Positions 40,312 through 49,776 of a DNA stretch of 64,000 bases are shown one piece after another. The stretch comes from Oscillibacter sp. (GTDB lineage Bacteria; Bacillota; Clostridia; Oscillospirales; Oscillospiraceae). The notes under the pieces are model-generated. The model had not been told where the DNA came from, searched no databases, and saw only the letters and a list, made by a program, of their open reading frames with translations. The stretch is from positions 1 through 64,000 of the forward strand of contig NZ_JAQUVF010000009.1 of NCBI RefSeq assembly GCF_028693505.1, read 5' to 3'. The first letter of the stretch is position 1. Every line of letters starts with the position of its first letter. The translations under genes and the position numbers were made by a program.

Positions 40312-41337
40312 ATGAAAGAACAACTGCAAGCGATTCGCCAGCAGGCGCTGAGCGCCGTGACCGGCACCCAGAGCACCGCCGACCTGGAAACCGTCCGCGT
40401 CCAATATCTGGGCAAGAAGGGCGAACTCACCTCCCTTCTCAAGCAGATGGGAAAGCTTACCCCGGAGGAGCGGCCCGTCATGGGTCAGCTGGCCAACGAA
40501 GTCCGCGCCGAAGTGGAATCCGCCATTGAGGCCCAGTCCGCCGTTTTGGCCGGGAAGGCTCTCACGGAAAAGCTGGAGGCGGAAACGCTGGACGTAAGCA
40601 TCCCCGGAAAGGTGCTGCATGTGGGCCACAAGCACCCCATGTACACCGTGCTGGATGAGATCAAGGAAATTTTCATCAACATGGGCTTTGAGATCATGGA
40701 CGGGCCTGAAATCGAGCAGGAGGCCTATAACTTCACCAAGCTGAACACGCCTGCCGACCACCCCGCAAGAGAGTGGTCCGATACCTTCTATCTGGACAGC
40801 GAGTCCAAAACGCTGCTGCGCACCCAGACCTCTCCCATGCAGATTCGGGCCATGGAGACTTACGGCGTGCCCATCCGCATGATCTCCCCCGGCCGGGTAT
40901 ACCGCAAGGACGAGGTGGACGCCACCCACTCCCCCATGTTCCACCAGATCGAAGGCCTTGTGGTGGACAAGGGCATCACCATGGCGGATTTGAAGGGCAC
41001 GCTGAACGCCGTCATTCGGGAAATTTACGGTCTCGGCACCGTCACCCGTTTCCGGCCCCACCACTTCCCCTTCACCGAGCCCAGCTGCGAAATGGACATT
41101 CAGTGTCACAAGTGCGGCGGCGTGGGCTGCCCCACCTGCAAGGGCGAGGGCTGGATCGAGGTGCTGGGCGCGGGCATGGTGCACCCGAAGGTGCTGCGCA
41201 ACTGCGGCGTGGACCCGGATGTGTATTCCGGCTTCGCCTTTGGCTTCGGACTGGAGCGTCTGGCCATGGGCCAGTTCAAAATCAGCGACCTGCGGCTGAT
41301 CTTTGAAAACGACATCCGGTTCCTGGAACAGTTCTGA
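40312..41337 (+). CDS. pheS: phenylalanyl-tRNA synthetase alpha subunit
   Basis: A 341-residue protein with an N-terminal coiled coil (1-85), class II motif 2 (RVYRKDEVDATHSPMFHQIEGLVVD) and motif 3 (GFGLERLAMGQF). The substrate pocket segment FRPHHFPFTEPSCE is intact. It charges tRNA-Phe as an alpha2-beta2 enzyme. AAAGGAG precedes the ATG. It ends 16 bp before pheT and is controlled by the T-box upstream. Confidence 0.97.
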   Translation: MKEQLQAIRQQALSAVTGTQSTADLETVRVQYLGKKGELTSLLKQMGKLTPEERPVMGQLANEVRAEVESAIEAQSAVLAGKALTEKLEAETLDVSIPGKVLHVGHKHPMYTVLDEIKEIFINMGFEIMDGPEIEQEAYNFTKLNTPADHPAREWSDTFYLDSESKTLLRTQTSPMQIRAMETYGVPIRMISPGRVYRKDEVDATHSPMFHQIEGLVVDKGITMADLKGTLNAVIREIYGLGTVTRFRPHHFPFTEPSCEMDIQCHKCGGVGCPTCKGEGWIEVLGAGMVHPKVLRNCGVDPDVYSGFAFGFGLERLAMGQFKISDLRLIFENDIRFLEQF

Positions 41338-41353
41338 GAGGAGGAGAAACACA

Positions 41354-44047
41354 ATGAAATTATCCAGAAAATGGCTGCATGAATTTGTAGAGATCGGCTC
41401 CGTGAGCGACCGCGACTTCGCGGAGTCCATGACGCTTTCCGGCTCCAAGGTGGAAATCACCGAGGTTTTGAACGACTCCCTGAAAAACGTGGTGGTGGGC
41501 CGCATCGCCAAGATGGAGCGCCACCCCGACTCCGACCATATGTGGGTCTGCCAGCTGGACGTGGGCGAAGCAGAGCCTACCCAGATCGTCACCGGCGCGT
41601 GGAACATCCACGTGGGGGACCTGGTCCCCGTGGCCCGGCACAAGTCCCTGCTGCCCGGCGGCGTAAAAATTGAAAAGGGCAAGCTGCGGGGCGTAGTCTC
41701 GTGTGGGATGCTGTGCTCCTTGAAAGAACTGAATCTCACGGCGGAGCACGACTACCCGTACGCCGTCATCACCCCTGCCGCTCTGCTGAACGACTATAAG
41801 CCGCTGGACAAGGAAAAGCCCTCCATTCCGGCGGACGTGGCCCCCGGCTGCAAGATTTTCGGCAAGGTTGTTGCCGCCAAAGTGCTCTCCGTGGAAAGCG
41901 CCGGATACGGCCGCTACACCGTGGAGTGCGACAGCGGCGAGCAGCACCTCACCCTCACCACCCCCTGCTCCAACGTCCACAGCGGCGACATGGTGGCGCT
42001 CAACACCGCCACGGAGCAGCTGTGCACCCTTGCTGATCTCCACGCCCAGCAAGCGGAGTTCCCCCACTGCATCCCCGACGGCATCTTCCTTTTGCAGGAG
42101 GACTGCAAGCCCGGCGACGACATTGCCGCGGTCATCGGCGCGGACGACCACGTGGTGGAATTTGAGATCACCCCCAACCGCCCGGACTGCCTGAGCGTTA
42201 TCGGCCTTGCCCGGGAGGCCAGCGCCACCTTCGGCGCGCCCTTGCGTCTCCACACGCCGGAGATCCACGGCTGCGGCGGCTCCATCGCGGACCACGTGGA
42301 CATTGAAATCGAGGACGGGGACCTTTGCCCCCGGTATACCGCGCGGCTGGTGCGGAACGTGAAAATCGCCCCCTCCCCCGCCTGGATGCGGGAGCGGCTG
42401 CGCAATTCCGGCGTCCGCCCCATCAACAACATCGTGGACATCACCAACTACGTCATGCTGGAATACGGTCAGCCCATGCACGCGTTTGACTTTTCCTGCG
42501 TGGACGGCGGAAAGATCGTGGTTCGCACCGCCCGGGAGGACGAGACGATCCAGACGCTGGACGGCAACACCCGGGCGCTGACGACCTCCATGCTGTGCAT
42601 CTGTGACGAAGAAAAACCCGTGTGCGTGGCGGGCGTCATGGGCGGCGCCAACAGCGAGATCATCGGCGATACGGCTATGGTGCTCTTTGAATCCGCCAAC
42701 TTCAACGGCGCTTCCGTCCGGCGCACCGCTACCGCCCTGAACATGCGCACGGAGGCCTCCGCCCGGTACGAAAAGGGTCTGGACCCCATGAACACCATGA
42801 AAGCGGTGCAGCGGGCCTGCGAGCTGGTGGAGCTGCTGGGCGCGGGCGAAGTGGTGGACGGCGTGATGGACGTCATCGCCAGGGACAGCGCTCCCGTCAC
42901 CGTGAAGCTGGAGCCGGAGAAGGTCAACGCCCTGTTGGGCACCGACGTTCCGGAAAGTGAGATGCGCCGCATCCTCCTCTCTCTGGGCTTTGCGCTGGAG
43001 GGCGACGTCATCTCCGTCCCCTCCTGGCGCAGCGACGTGGAGCACAACTCCGACATTGCCGAGGAGGTGGCCCGGTTCTACGGGTATAACAAGATTCCCG
43101 ATACGCTCTCCTCCGGCCTCAACCAGCGCCGGGGCTACTCCGCCGTGCAGAAGGTGGAAAACAGTGTGGGCGCTTTGTGCCGCACCGCCGGATTCGACGA
43201 GATCATCACCTATTCCTTCATCAGCCCCACCTACTACGACAAGATCGATCTGCCCGCCGACTCCCCCCTGCGCACTTCCATGAAAATTCTCAATCCGCTG
43301 GGCGAGGACACCTCCATCATGCGCACCACCACGCTGCCCTCCATGCTGGAAATTCTCTCCCGCAACCATCATTTCCGCAACCCGTCCGCGCGGCTCTATG
43401 AGCTGGGCCGGACCTATTTTGCCAGAAACGACGGCTCCGGCACCGCAGACGAGCCCAAGGTTTTGTCCCTGGGCGCATACGGGCCGGACGAAGATTTCTT
43501 CTCCCTCAAGGGCGCCGTGGAGGACGTGCTGGAGGGCCTTCGGATTTCCGGCGTGCGCTATGTGGCGCAGCGGAAAAACCCCTCCTACCATCCGGGCCGC
43601 TGCGCCAGTGTGTACTGCGGCGAGACGCTGCTGGGCGTGCTGGGTCAGGTCCATCCCCACGTGGCGGACCACTACGGCGTGGACTGCGAGCTGTACGCCG
43701 CCGAGCTTTCCTTCGAGGCCATGTATGCCGCCATGGGCAAAAAGCCGGTCTACCAGCCGCTGCCCAAGTTCCCCGCCGTCACCCGGGACATTGCCGTGGT
43801 CTGCGAGAGGACCATCCCCGTCGGGGATTTGGAGGATTGCATCCGCCGGGGCGCCAAGGGCCTTTTGAAGGACGTCGCCCTCTTTGATATTTACACCGGT
43901 CCCGGCGTCGCAGCGGACAAAAAGAGCGTCGCCTTCTCCCTGACGCTTCGCGCCGACGACCGCAGCCTCACCGCGCAGGAGGCCGACGAGGACGTCAATG
44001 GCATTTTGGAGCTGCTCTCCAGCGAGCAAAACGCCGTTTTGCGCTGA
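41354..44047 (+). CDS. pheT: phenylalanyl-tRNA synthetase beta subunit
   Basis: An 897-residue protein from ATG 41354 (GAGGAG upstream), of slightly long bacterial length. The N-terminal tRNA-binding EMAP-like domain (about 40-155) is followed by B3/B4 editing, B5, the inactive class II core and a C-terminal FDX-ACB domain (QPLPKFPAVTRDIAVVC). It supplies tRNA binding and editing of mischarged Tyr. All domains look present. Its reverse strand gives a 1027-residue open frame, which is only a shadow. Confidence 0.97.
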   Translation: MKLSRKWLHEFVEIGSVSDRDFAESMTLSGSKVEITEVLNDSLKNVVVGRIAKMERHPDSDHMWVCQLDVGEAEPTQIVTGAWNIHVGDLVPVARHKSLLPGGVKIEKGKLRGVVSCGMLCSLKELNLTAEHDYPYAVITPAALLNDYKPLDKEKPSIPADVAPGCKIFGKVVAAKVLSVESAGYGRYTVECDSGEQHLTLTTPCSNVHSGDMVALNTATEQLCTLADLHAQQAEFPHCIPDGIFLLQEDCKPGDDIAAVIGADDHVVEFEITPNRPDCLSVIGLAREASATFGAPLRLHTPEIHGCGGSIADHVDIEIEDGDLCPRYTARLVRNVKIAPSPAWMRERLRNSGVRPINNIVDITNYVMLEYGQPMHAFDFSCVDGGKIVVRTAREDETIQTLDGNTRALTTSMLCICDEEKPVCVAGVMGGANSEIIGDTAMVLFESANFNGASVRRTATALNMRTEASARYEKGLDPMNTMKAVQRACELVELLGAGEVVDGVMDVIARDSAPVTVKLEPEKVNALLGTDVPESEMRRILLSLGFALEGDVISVPSWRSDVEHNSDIAEEVARFYGYNKIPDTLSSGLNQRRGYSAVQKVENSVGALCRTAGFDEIITYSFISPTYYDKIDLPADSPLRTSMKILNPLGEDTSIMRTTTLPSMLEILSRNHHFRNPSARLYELGRTYFARNDGSGTADEPKVLSLGAYGPDEDFFSLKGAVEDVLEGLRISGVRYVAQRKNPSYHPGRCASVYCGETLLGVLGQVHPHVADHYGVDCELYAAELSFEAMYAAMGKKPVYQPLPKFPAVTRDIAVVCERTIPVGDLEDCIRRGAKGLLKDVALFDIYTGPGVAADKKSVAFSLTLRADDRSLTAQEADEDVNGILELLSSEQNAVLR

Positions 44048-44121
44048 GGGTGTCTTTTTGAGGGTTTTGGACGGTTCTTCCCCGCAGTAAAAATCTTTCT
44101 GGATTTTCACAGAGAAATGCT

Positions 44122-44149
44122 TTACACTTTTTCGAAAAGCGAGTATACT
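44122..44149 (+). promoter_or_regulatory. promoter of ireB
   Basis: TTACAC, a 16-bp spacer, TATACT. Confidence 0.6.
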
Positions 44150-44194
44150 AATCCCATATTCGAAAACGTCCGAAGCGTGAAGGGTGGTGTCTGT

Positions 44195-44440
44195 ATGGAC
44201 GATTTTACTCGAAAATTCAATATTGCAGTGGAAAAAGACGCTGAGATCCACCAGATTCTCTCCACCGTCTATCAGGCATTGGAGGAAAAGGGTTACAACC
44301 CCATCAACCAGATTGTTGGGTATATTCTCTCCGAGGACCCCACTTATATCACGAACCACAATAACGCCCGGACCCTGATCCGCAAGATCGACCGGGATGA
44401 GCTTCTTCAGGTGCTGGTCCGCAAGTATCTCGGCCAGTAA
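44195..44440 (+). CDS. IreB family regulatory phosphoprotein (UPF0297)
   Basis: An 81-residue protein from ATG 44195 (AAGGGTGGTG upstream), [14 protein letters not shown]...[41 protein letters not shown], a near-perfect UPF0297 pattern. In Enterococcus the homologue IreB is phosphorylated by the PASTA kinase IreK and affects cephalosporin resistance. Here it is unlinked from its usual ruvX and DUF1292 partners, and a terminator follows. Confidence 0.93.
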   Translation: MDDFTRKFNIAVEKDAEIHQILSTVYQALEEKGYNPINQIVGYILSEDPTYITNHNNARTLIRKIDRDELLQVLVRKYLGQ

Positions 44441-44478
44441 CAAAAGTTACAGTTTGATTCTTTTTCCAGAACCCTGTC

Positions 44479-44541
44479 CCGCAGAATGCAAGCCGTTTGC
44501 CGTTGCAAATTTGCTTGATTCTGCGGGATTTTTTTCTTTTT
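44479..44541 (+). terminator. intrinsic terminator after ireB
   Basis: TCCCGCAGAAT..AAGC pairs with GCTT.ATTCTGCGGGA and is followed by TTTTTTTCTTTTTT. Confidence 0.82.
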
Positions 44542-44597
44542 TGTGAGATGTACCGAATCGCGTCGAATATTTCAGTCAAAATCCCTTTTCCCTTTCA

Positions 44598-44626
44598 TTG
44601 ACAAAGCGGATAAAATCTGTTACAAT
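44598..44626 (+). promoter_or_regulatory. sigma-A promoter
   Basis: TTGACA, a 17-bp spacer, TACAAT; it drives the 102-residue protein and possibly the NlpC gene. Confidence 0.75.
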
Positions 44627-44657
44627 TTGGTTACAATTTTTTCAAAGGAGTGTTTTC

Positions 44658-44966
44658 ATGGCAGAAAGCAATTGCGCAAACACAGAGGGCCTGATTTATA
44701 AGGGCCACCCCCTCCGTCGGGTAGACAATCTGGTCTACTACGGAACGATGGCTGAAAAATATATCATTATGGTGCAGATTCTGGACAGCAAAAAGGATCA
44801 GGATCTGGACGTTGCCACAAAGGTTTCCGTTCAGCTGCAGCTGACCGATCCCACCCTGAAATCCCGGGACCGCATTTTGAAGAAGAGCGAAAAGGACAGC
44901 CTTTACGCCGCAATGGACGTCGCCTCCATCTGGCTGGACCGGGCTTTGGCCGGAAAAGAGAAGTAA
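44658..44966 (+). CDS. conserved-looking hypothetical protein, 102 residues
   Basis: From ATG 44658 with AAAGGAG upstream. The sequence LIYKGHPLRRVDNLVYYGTMAEKYIIMVQIL..., then a charged C-terminal helix (SLYAAMDVASIWLDRALAGKEK), looks like a small alpha/beta protein with no TM or cysteines apart from one. A strong promoter suggests good expression. It is 42 bp upstream of the SH3/NlpC gene and likely co-transcribed. No family recognised. Confidence 0.78.
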   Translation: MAESNCANTEGLIYKGHPLRRVDNLVYYGTMAEKYIIMVQILDSKKDQDLDVATKVSVQLQLTDPTLKSRDRILKKSEKDSLYAAMDVASIWLDRALAGKEK

Positions 44967-45008
44967 TTCTCTTTCCTCTACAAAAGATCAGACGAAAGGA
45001 AGCGTATC

Positions 45009-45911
45009 ATGATGAATCACTTCGCAGGAAAGGCAGCAAAGTTCCTTTTCCTTTCCGCCCTGACAACCATGCTGCTGGCTCTTTCCGCCTTGGCCGCCGA
45101 TGAGACGCAGGCGATCGCCGTAGGCGCTACCACCGGCTCCTCCCTTCGGATTCGCGCAGTAGCCTCCACTTCCTCCCCCGTCGTCACCACACTGGACAAG
45201 AGCGTCGCTGTTGCCGTGCTGGATGACTCCGTCGCTGGTTGGTACGAGATTCGCTACGCCGGAAATAGCGGCTTCGTCTCCTCCGACTATTTGGTCATCG
45301 ACCAGGACAACATCTTCGAATCTTACGGACAAGTCAATTCCGACGGTGTGAACGTCCGTTCCAGCGCCTCCACAGAGAGCGCCTCCGTGGCTTCTTTGGA
45401 CGCCGGCGCCACCGTCACCGTGAACGCCTTTACGGACGGCTGGTACGCCGTCACCTGCCAGTACGGCACCGAGGGCTATATCCGCAGCGATTTTCTGGAG
45501 CTGGTCAGCAGTGATGCTTCCTCCTCCGGCAGCAGCATCGTCGATTCCGCCCGGCAGCATCTTGGCACCCGGTATCTGTACGGCGGTGCCTCTCCCAGCG
45601 GGTTCGACTGCTCCGGTTTTACTATGTACATCTATCAGCAGTTCGGCTATTCCCTGCCCCATACCGCCACCGGTCAATGGCAAAGCGGCGTCGGCACGCA
45701 GGTTTGGAGCATCGCGGCCCTTCAGCCCGGCGATCTGGTGTTTTTCTGTGACCCCAGCCGCTCTCTCGGAAAGGCCTGCTCCCACGCCGGAATTTACGTT
45801 GGCGACGGGCAGTTCATCCATTCCTCCTCTTCCCGGAGCAACGGCGTGATCATCAGCGATTTGACCAGCGGATACTACAACACCTATTTTGTTGGCGGGA
45901 TCCACGTGTAA
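45009..45911 (+). CDS. secreted SH3-domain NlpC/P60 endopeptidase
   Basis: A 300-residue protein with a signal peptide (cleavage near ALAADE, about residue 27), two bacterial SH3 domains (about 33-95 and 107-165: SLRIRAVASTSSPVV, GVNVRSSASTESASV) and an NlpC/P60 domain with the catalytic GFDCSGFTMY and SHAGIYVGDG. It would cut D-Glu-type peptide links in peptidoglycan during growth or sporulation. It ends at a strong terminator. Confidence 0.94.
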   Translation: MMNHFAGKAAKFLFLSALTTMLLALSALAADETQAIAVGATTGSSLRIRAVASTSSPVVTTLDKSVAVAVLDDSVAGWYEIRYAGNSGFVSSDYLVIDQDNIFESYGQVNSDGVNVRSSASTESASVASLDAGATVTVNAFTDGWYAVTCQYGTEGYIRSDFLELVSSDASSSGSSIVDSARQHLGTRYLYGGASPSGFDCSGFTMYIYQQFGYSLPHTATGQWQSGVGTQVWSIAALQPGDLVFFCDPSRSLGKACSHAGIYVGDGQFIHSSSSRSNGVIISDLTSGYYNTYFVGGIHV

Positions 45912-45924
45912 TCTGTTTTTACAT

Positions 45925-45962
45925 AAAAGGGCCGGTGCACTGAACTGCACCGGCCCTTTTTT
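45925..45962 (+). terminator. intrinsic terminator
   Basis: AAAAGGGCCGGTGCA/TGCACCGGCCCTTTT follows the NlpC gene. Confidence 0.9.
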
Positions 45963-45971
45963 ATGATAGGC

Positions 45972-46000
45972 TTGTCAACCGCTTTACGGACTGCTATAAT
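45972..46000 (+). promoter_or_regulatory. sigma-A promoter
   Basis: TTGTCA, a 17-bp spacer, TATAAT, about 40 bp before the gamma-lyase-family ATG. Confidence 0.72.
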
Positions 46001-46039
46001 AAAAAATTAGTGTAAAACTACCGAAAACGAGGAAATACC

Positions 46040-47326
46040 ATGGAAATTGAAGCGATGTACCAGCAATTGGGCGTCTCACCCGCCGTCTATGCATATGGCG
46101 AAAGCGTCCTGCGCCAGCTGCGCAGCCGGTTTGACGCCATTGACGCCACAGCGGAATACAATCAGGGCAAGGTCCTTGCCGCCATGCAGAAAAACCGGGT
46201 AAACGCCACGCACTTCGCCGCCACCACCGGGTACGGCTATGACGACGAGGGCCGGGACAATCTGGAGCGGGTCTATGCCGACGTGTTCCACACCGAGGCC
46301 GCCCTGGTCCGCCCCCAAATCACCTGCGGCACCCACGCCCTGACCGTGGCGCTCTCCGCCAATCTCCTGCCGGGGGACGAGCTGCTCTCCCCCGTGGGCG
46401 CGCCCTACGACACGCTGGAAGAGGTCATCGGAATCCGGGAGAGCAAATGCTCTTTGCGGGAATACGGCGTGACGTATGCGCAGGCGGACCTGCGGAGCGA
46501 TGGCTCCTTCGATTACGACGCCATCCGCTCTGCCATCAACCATCGCACCAAGCTCATCACCATCCAGCGCTCCAAGGGCTACGCCACCCGCCCCTCCTTT
46601 TCCGTGGCGCAGATCGGAGAGCTGATCGCTTTCTGCAAGTCCGTGAAGCCGGACGTCAAGATCATGGTGGACAACTGTTACGGAGAGTTTGTGGAGCGGC
46701 TGGAGCCCTCCGACCTGGGCGCGGACATGGTGGTCGGCAGTCTCATTAAAAACCCCGGCGGCGGGCTTGCTCCCATCGGCGGCTATATCTGCGGCACCCG
46801 GGAATGCGTGGAGCGGTGCGCCTACCGGCTCTCGGCCCCCGGTCTCGGGCAGGAGGTGGGCGCAAACCTCGGGCTGATGCCCGCCTTTTATCAGGGACTG
46901 TTCCTCTCCCCCACCGTGGTGTCCGGCGCGCTGAAGGGGGCCGTCTTTGCCGCAAATGTCTATGAAGGTCTGGGCTTTTCCTGCGTTCCGGGCGCTGCGG
47001 AGGAGCGGCACGACATCATTCAGGCGGTGACTCTTGGCAGCCGGGAGGCCATGATGGCCTTTTGCAAGGGGATTCAAGCCGCCGCTCCCGTGGACAGCTA
47101 CGTGACGCCGGAGCCTTGGGCCATGCCGGGCTACGACTCGGAAGTCATCATGGCGGCGGGCGCCTTCATTCAGGGCAGCTCCATCGAGCTTTCCGCTGAC
47201 GGCCCCATCCGCCCGCCCTATGCGGTCTACTTTCAGGGAGGACTTACTTGGTATCACGCAAAGCTGGGCATTTTGATGAGCCTGCAAAAGCTGGTTGAAG
47301 CGGGCGAAGTGACGCTGAGCGCGTAA
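46040..47326 (+). CDS. methionine gamma-lyase family protein (aluminium-resistance type)
   Basis: A 428-residue PLP-fold protein of the family once called aluminium resistance proteins: RVNATHFAATTGYGYDDEGRD, ITCGTHALTVALSANLLPGDE, and the PLP lysine region TIQRSKGYATRPSF; DNCYGEFVE carries the PLP-ring Asp. The reaction of this branch is not settled; C-S lyase activity on methionine or cystathionine is presumed. A Met-regulated transporter lies 1.4 kb away, which fits sulfur amino acid metabolism. Single gene with its own promoter. Confidence 0.88.
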   Translation: MEIEAMYQQLGVSPAVYAYGESVLRQLRSRFDAIDATAEYNQGKVLAAMQKNRVNATHFAATTGYGYDDEGRDNLERVYADVFHTEAALVRPQITCGTHALTVALSANLLPGDELLSPVGAPYDTLEEVIGIRESKCSLREYGVTYAQADLRSDGSFDYDAIRSAINHRTKLITIQRSKGYATRPSFSVAQIGELIAFCKSVKPDVKIMVDNCYGEFVERLEPSDLGADMVVGSLIKNPGGGLAPIGGYICGTRECVERCAYRLSAPGLGQEVGANLGLMPAFYQGLFLSPTVVSGALKGAVFAANVYEGLGFSCVPGAAEERHDIIQAVTLGSREAMMAFCKGIQAAAPVDSYVTPEPWAMPGYDSEVIMAAGAFIQGSSIELSADGPIRPPYAVYFQGGLTWYHAKLGILMSLQKLVEAGEVTLSA

Positions 47327-47328
47327 AT

Positions 47329-47364
47329 AAAAAAGACGGGAGCGCAAGCGCTCCCGTCTTTTTT
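47329..47364. terminator. bidirectional intrinsic terminator
   Basis: AAAAAGACGGGAGCG/CGCTCCCGTCTTTTTT lies between the gamma-lyase-family gene and popT. Confidence 0.9.
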
Positions 47365-48211
47365 ATGCCCGGTTTTCTCCGATACGCCGATCCAGTCGTG
47401 CCAGAAAAAACGCCAGAGCAAACCCACAGCCGCAGCAAAGCGCGGAGAGCAAAATTTCTCCCCCGCCGGTATAGGACAGCGGCACGATGACCAGCGTGGA
47501 AGCGAGTACGATTCCAAGAATCCCGTGAAACGCCACGGCGTAGTGGCGGCGCAAAAACCACGACATGAATCGCGCCAGCAGCGCCACCGCCAGCACCATG
47601 CCCGGAATACATGCCGCAAGCACCACAAGGTCCAATCTGGCCAGTCCCTCCAGCATGGGCTGATACAGCCCCAGCGCCATCATGACGGAGGAGGAGGTCA
47701 TTCCCGGGATAACAACGCTCATTCCCCACAGTGCCCCGCAGAAATTATACCACCAGAAATTCGGCTCCACCTGCGCGTGCACAATGCGGCTCACGTAAAA
47801 GAGGGAGGCAAACATCACCAGCGCACACAAAAAAAAGCTCAGCCAGGAGGCTGCCGACCGCCCCTCCCTGCCGGCCTCCCGAAAAAGGGAGGGCACCGTG
47901 CCCACGATTAATCCGATGAAAAGCCAGATCGTCACCGTGGCGGACTGGTCAAGGCACGCCGCAATTCCCTTGGCAAAGCCGAGAAAGCCGACGCACCAAC
48001 CCAGCGCAATGGGAAAAAACCAGATCCAATATTTAGGAACGGCGCTCCGGGGATGGGTCAGCACCTCCATAAAAGGACGGTAAATGTCAAACACCACGGC
48101 CAGTACCCCGCCGGAAACCCCCGGCAAAATGGCGCCCGCACCGATCAGAACGCCGCAGAGCAGATCGCGCAGCCAGCGCATCAGAAAATCTTGATTTTGC
48201 GGCCTTCTCAT
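47363..48211 (-). CDS. popT: DUF368 undecaprenyl-phosphate translocase (PopT-type)
   Basis: A 282-residue protein from ATG 48211 (AAGGGG upstream; 45 track residues removed). About eight TM helices, with the duplicated DUF368 signatures IGAGAILPGVSGGVLAVVFDIY and GMSVVIPGMTSSSVMMALGLY. DUF368/PopT proteins return undecaprenyl phosphate across the membrane for reuse in wall synthesis. It is divergent from the met T-box leader, with no partner in operon. The symbol is by family; activity is not shown here. Confidence 0.9.
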   Translation of the reverse strand: MRRPQNQDFLMRWLRDLLCGVLIGAGAILPGVSGGVLAVVFDIYRPFMEVLTHPRSAVPKYWIWFFPIALGWCVGFLGFAKGIAACLDQSATVTIWLFIGLIVGTVPSLFREAGREGRSAASWLSFFLCALVMFASLFYVSRIVHAQVEPNFWWYNFCGALWGMSVVIPGMTSSSVMMALGLYQPMLEGLARLDLVVLAACIPGMVLAVALLARFMSWFLRRHYAVAFHGILGIVLASTLVIVPLSYTGGGEILLSALCCGCGFALAFFLARLDRRIGENRA

Positions 48212-48387
48212 CCACACGTCCCCTTCTTGTTTTCTTTCACATATGATAGCAGTTTTGCCCGGCGCTTGCAATCCAATACCACACGTTTCCCCAAAAAGCG
48301 CGCCACATTTTATGGTTTTTTTACTGTTTTTGTATTTTTTGCACAATTTTTTCCGTTGCTTTTTTCTCTATATAATTATTTTTCCAG

Positions 48388-48416
48388 TTGACAAAAACCG
48401 CAATTCCGTGTAAACT
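48388..48416 (+). promoter_or_regulatory. sigma-A promoter of the met operon
   Basis: TTGACA, a 17-bp spacer, TAAACT; the leader would start near 48424. Confidence 0.75.
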
Positions 48417-48423
48417 GCAAACC

Positions 48424-48718
48424 AGATCATAAAATTGAATGATTAAAAAGACGATGAAGAGAAGAGTACGCAGACAGATACGGCAAAGAGAGCCCCGATT
48501 GGTGGAAAGGGGTACGGAAGGGTCTGGGGAACATGGTCTCGGAGTTGCGTGGCCGACTGTTTTTGCATAGGTCACGACGTGATGCGCACGTCACAGCGCA
48601 GGAGTGTGTTGGCACTCTCAAAGGCCGTCTCCGCGAGGGGATGTGCGAACCAAGGTGGTACCACGGTGCAGACTTGCACTCGTCCTTGAAGCGATTTGCT
48701 TCAAGGGCTTTTTTGTTT
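48424..48718 (+). ncRNA. T-box leader, methionine (ATG specifier)
   Basis: The classical start GATGAAGAGAAGAGTA lies near 48452, followed by AGAGAG, a distal stem-loop and the specifier region GGGGAACATGGTCTC with ATG at 48533-48535, matching Met. The T-box core AACCAAGGTGGTACCACGG is at 48648-48666. The terminator CCTTGAAGC/GCTTCAAGG plus GCTTTTTTG is at 48683-48718. Uncharged tRNA-Met would switch on metNIQ. All landmarks are in normal order. Confidence 0.95.
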
Positions 48719-48759
48719 TCTTTTGTATTCCCCAAAATCCGAAAAGGAGTTTTGATATC

Positions 48760-49776
48760 GTGAATGAACACATCATTCAAATTCAGCATCTGAATAAAAC
48801 CTTCGGCAGCGGCGACGGCGCCGTCCACGCACTGGAGGAAATCAATCTGGATATCCGGCAGGGCGAGATCTTCGGCATCATCGGACTCTCCGGCGCCGGA
48901 AAAAGCACCCTCGTGCGCTGCATGAACCTGCTGGAGCGCCCCACCGCCGGAAAGGTGATCGTGGACGGGCAGGACATGACCGCCCTCTCTGAGAAGGAAC
49001 TTCGTCTGGCCCGGCGTAACATCACCATGATCTTCCAAAGCTTCAACCTGCTGATGCAGCGCACCTGTTTGAAAAACGTGTGCTTTCCCATGGAGCTTTG
49101 CGGTGTGCCCGCTGACAAAGCCAGGCGGCGGGCGGCGGAGTTGATGGAGCTGGTGGGCCTTGGCGACAAGGCGGACGCCTACCCCGCCCAGCTCTCCGGC
49201 GGGCAAAAGCAGCGCGTTGCCATCGCCCGGGCGCTGGCAACAGACCCCAAGGTGCTTCTTTGCGACGAGGCCACCTCCGCTTTGGACCCCACCACCACCG
49301 CTTCCATTCTGGAGCTTTTAAAGGACCTGAACCGGAAGCTTGGCGTCACCGTGGTGGTCATCACCCACCAAATGAGCGTCATTGAAGAAATTTGCTCCCG
49401 GGTCGCCATTCTGGATGGCGGCGTGGTGGCGGAGCAGGGCACCGTGGAGGACATCTTCTCCCACCCCAGCACCGACGCGGCCCGGCGTCTTGTCTATCCC
49501 GGCGGGGCCAGCGTGCAGCAGTATGGCGCGGCCACCCACGCTGTGCGGGTGGCGTTCAACGGCGGCTCGGCCTATCAGCCGCTTATCGCCTCTCTTGCCA
49601 TTGAGTGCGGTGTGAAGGTAAACATTTTGGGAGCCGACACCCGCAACATCGACGGCAAGGCCTTCGGGACCATGCTGCTGGGCCTGCCGGACGATCCAAA
49701 CGACGCCGCCAAGGCCCTCAGTTATATCCGTTCCCAACCGGACGTTGCCGCAGAGGAGGTGGAATACCATGCTTGA
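48760..49776 (+). CDS. metN: methionine ABC transporter ATP-binding protein
   Basis: A 338-residue protein from GTG 48760 (AAAGGAG upstream); the track's first 52 residues lie in the T-box leader. Walker A GLSGAGKST, Q-loop, signature LSGGQKQR and Walker B VLLCDEATSALD are intact, with a C-terminal NIL/ACT-like domain (about 265-335), which senses methionine in MetN. It powers import of methionine with MetI and MetQ. Overlaps metI by 8 bp. Confidence 0.95.
   Translation: MNEHIIQIQHLNKTFGSGDGAVHALEEINLDIRQGEIFGIIGLSGAGKSTLVRCMNLLERPTAGKVIVDGQDMTALSEKELRLARRNITMIFQSFNLLMQRTCLKNVCFPMELCGVPADKARRRAAELMELVGLGDKADAYPAQLSGGQKQRVAIARALATDPKVLLCDEATSALDPTTTASILELLKDLNRKLGVTVVVITHQMSVIEEICSRVAILDGGVVAEQGTVEDIFSHPSTDAARRLVYPGGASVQQYGAATHAVRVAFNGGSAYQPLIASLAIECGVKVNILGADTRNIDGKAFGTMLLGLPDDPNDAAKALSYIRSQPDVAAEEVEYHA

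Noticed and set aside
41360-44443. A 1027-residue ORF antisense to pheT
   Set aside because: It is the reverse-strand shadow of a GC-rich gene; His/Gly/Val-rich composition, no SD, no domain.
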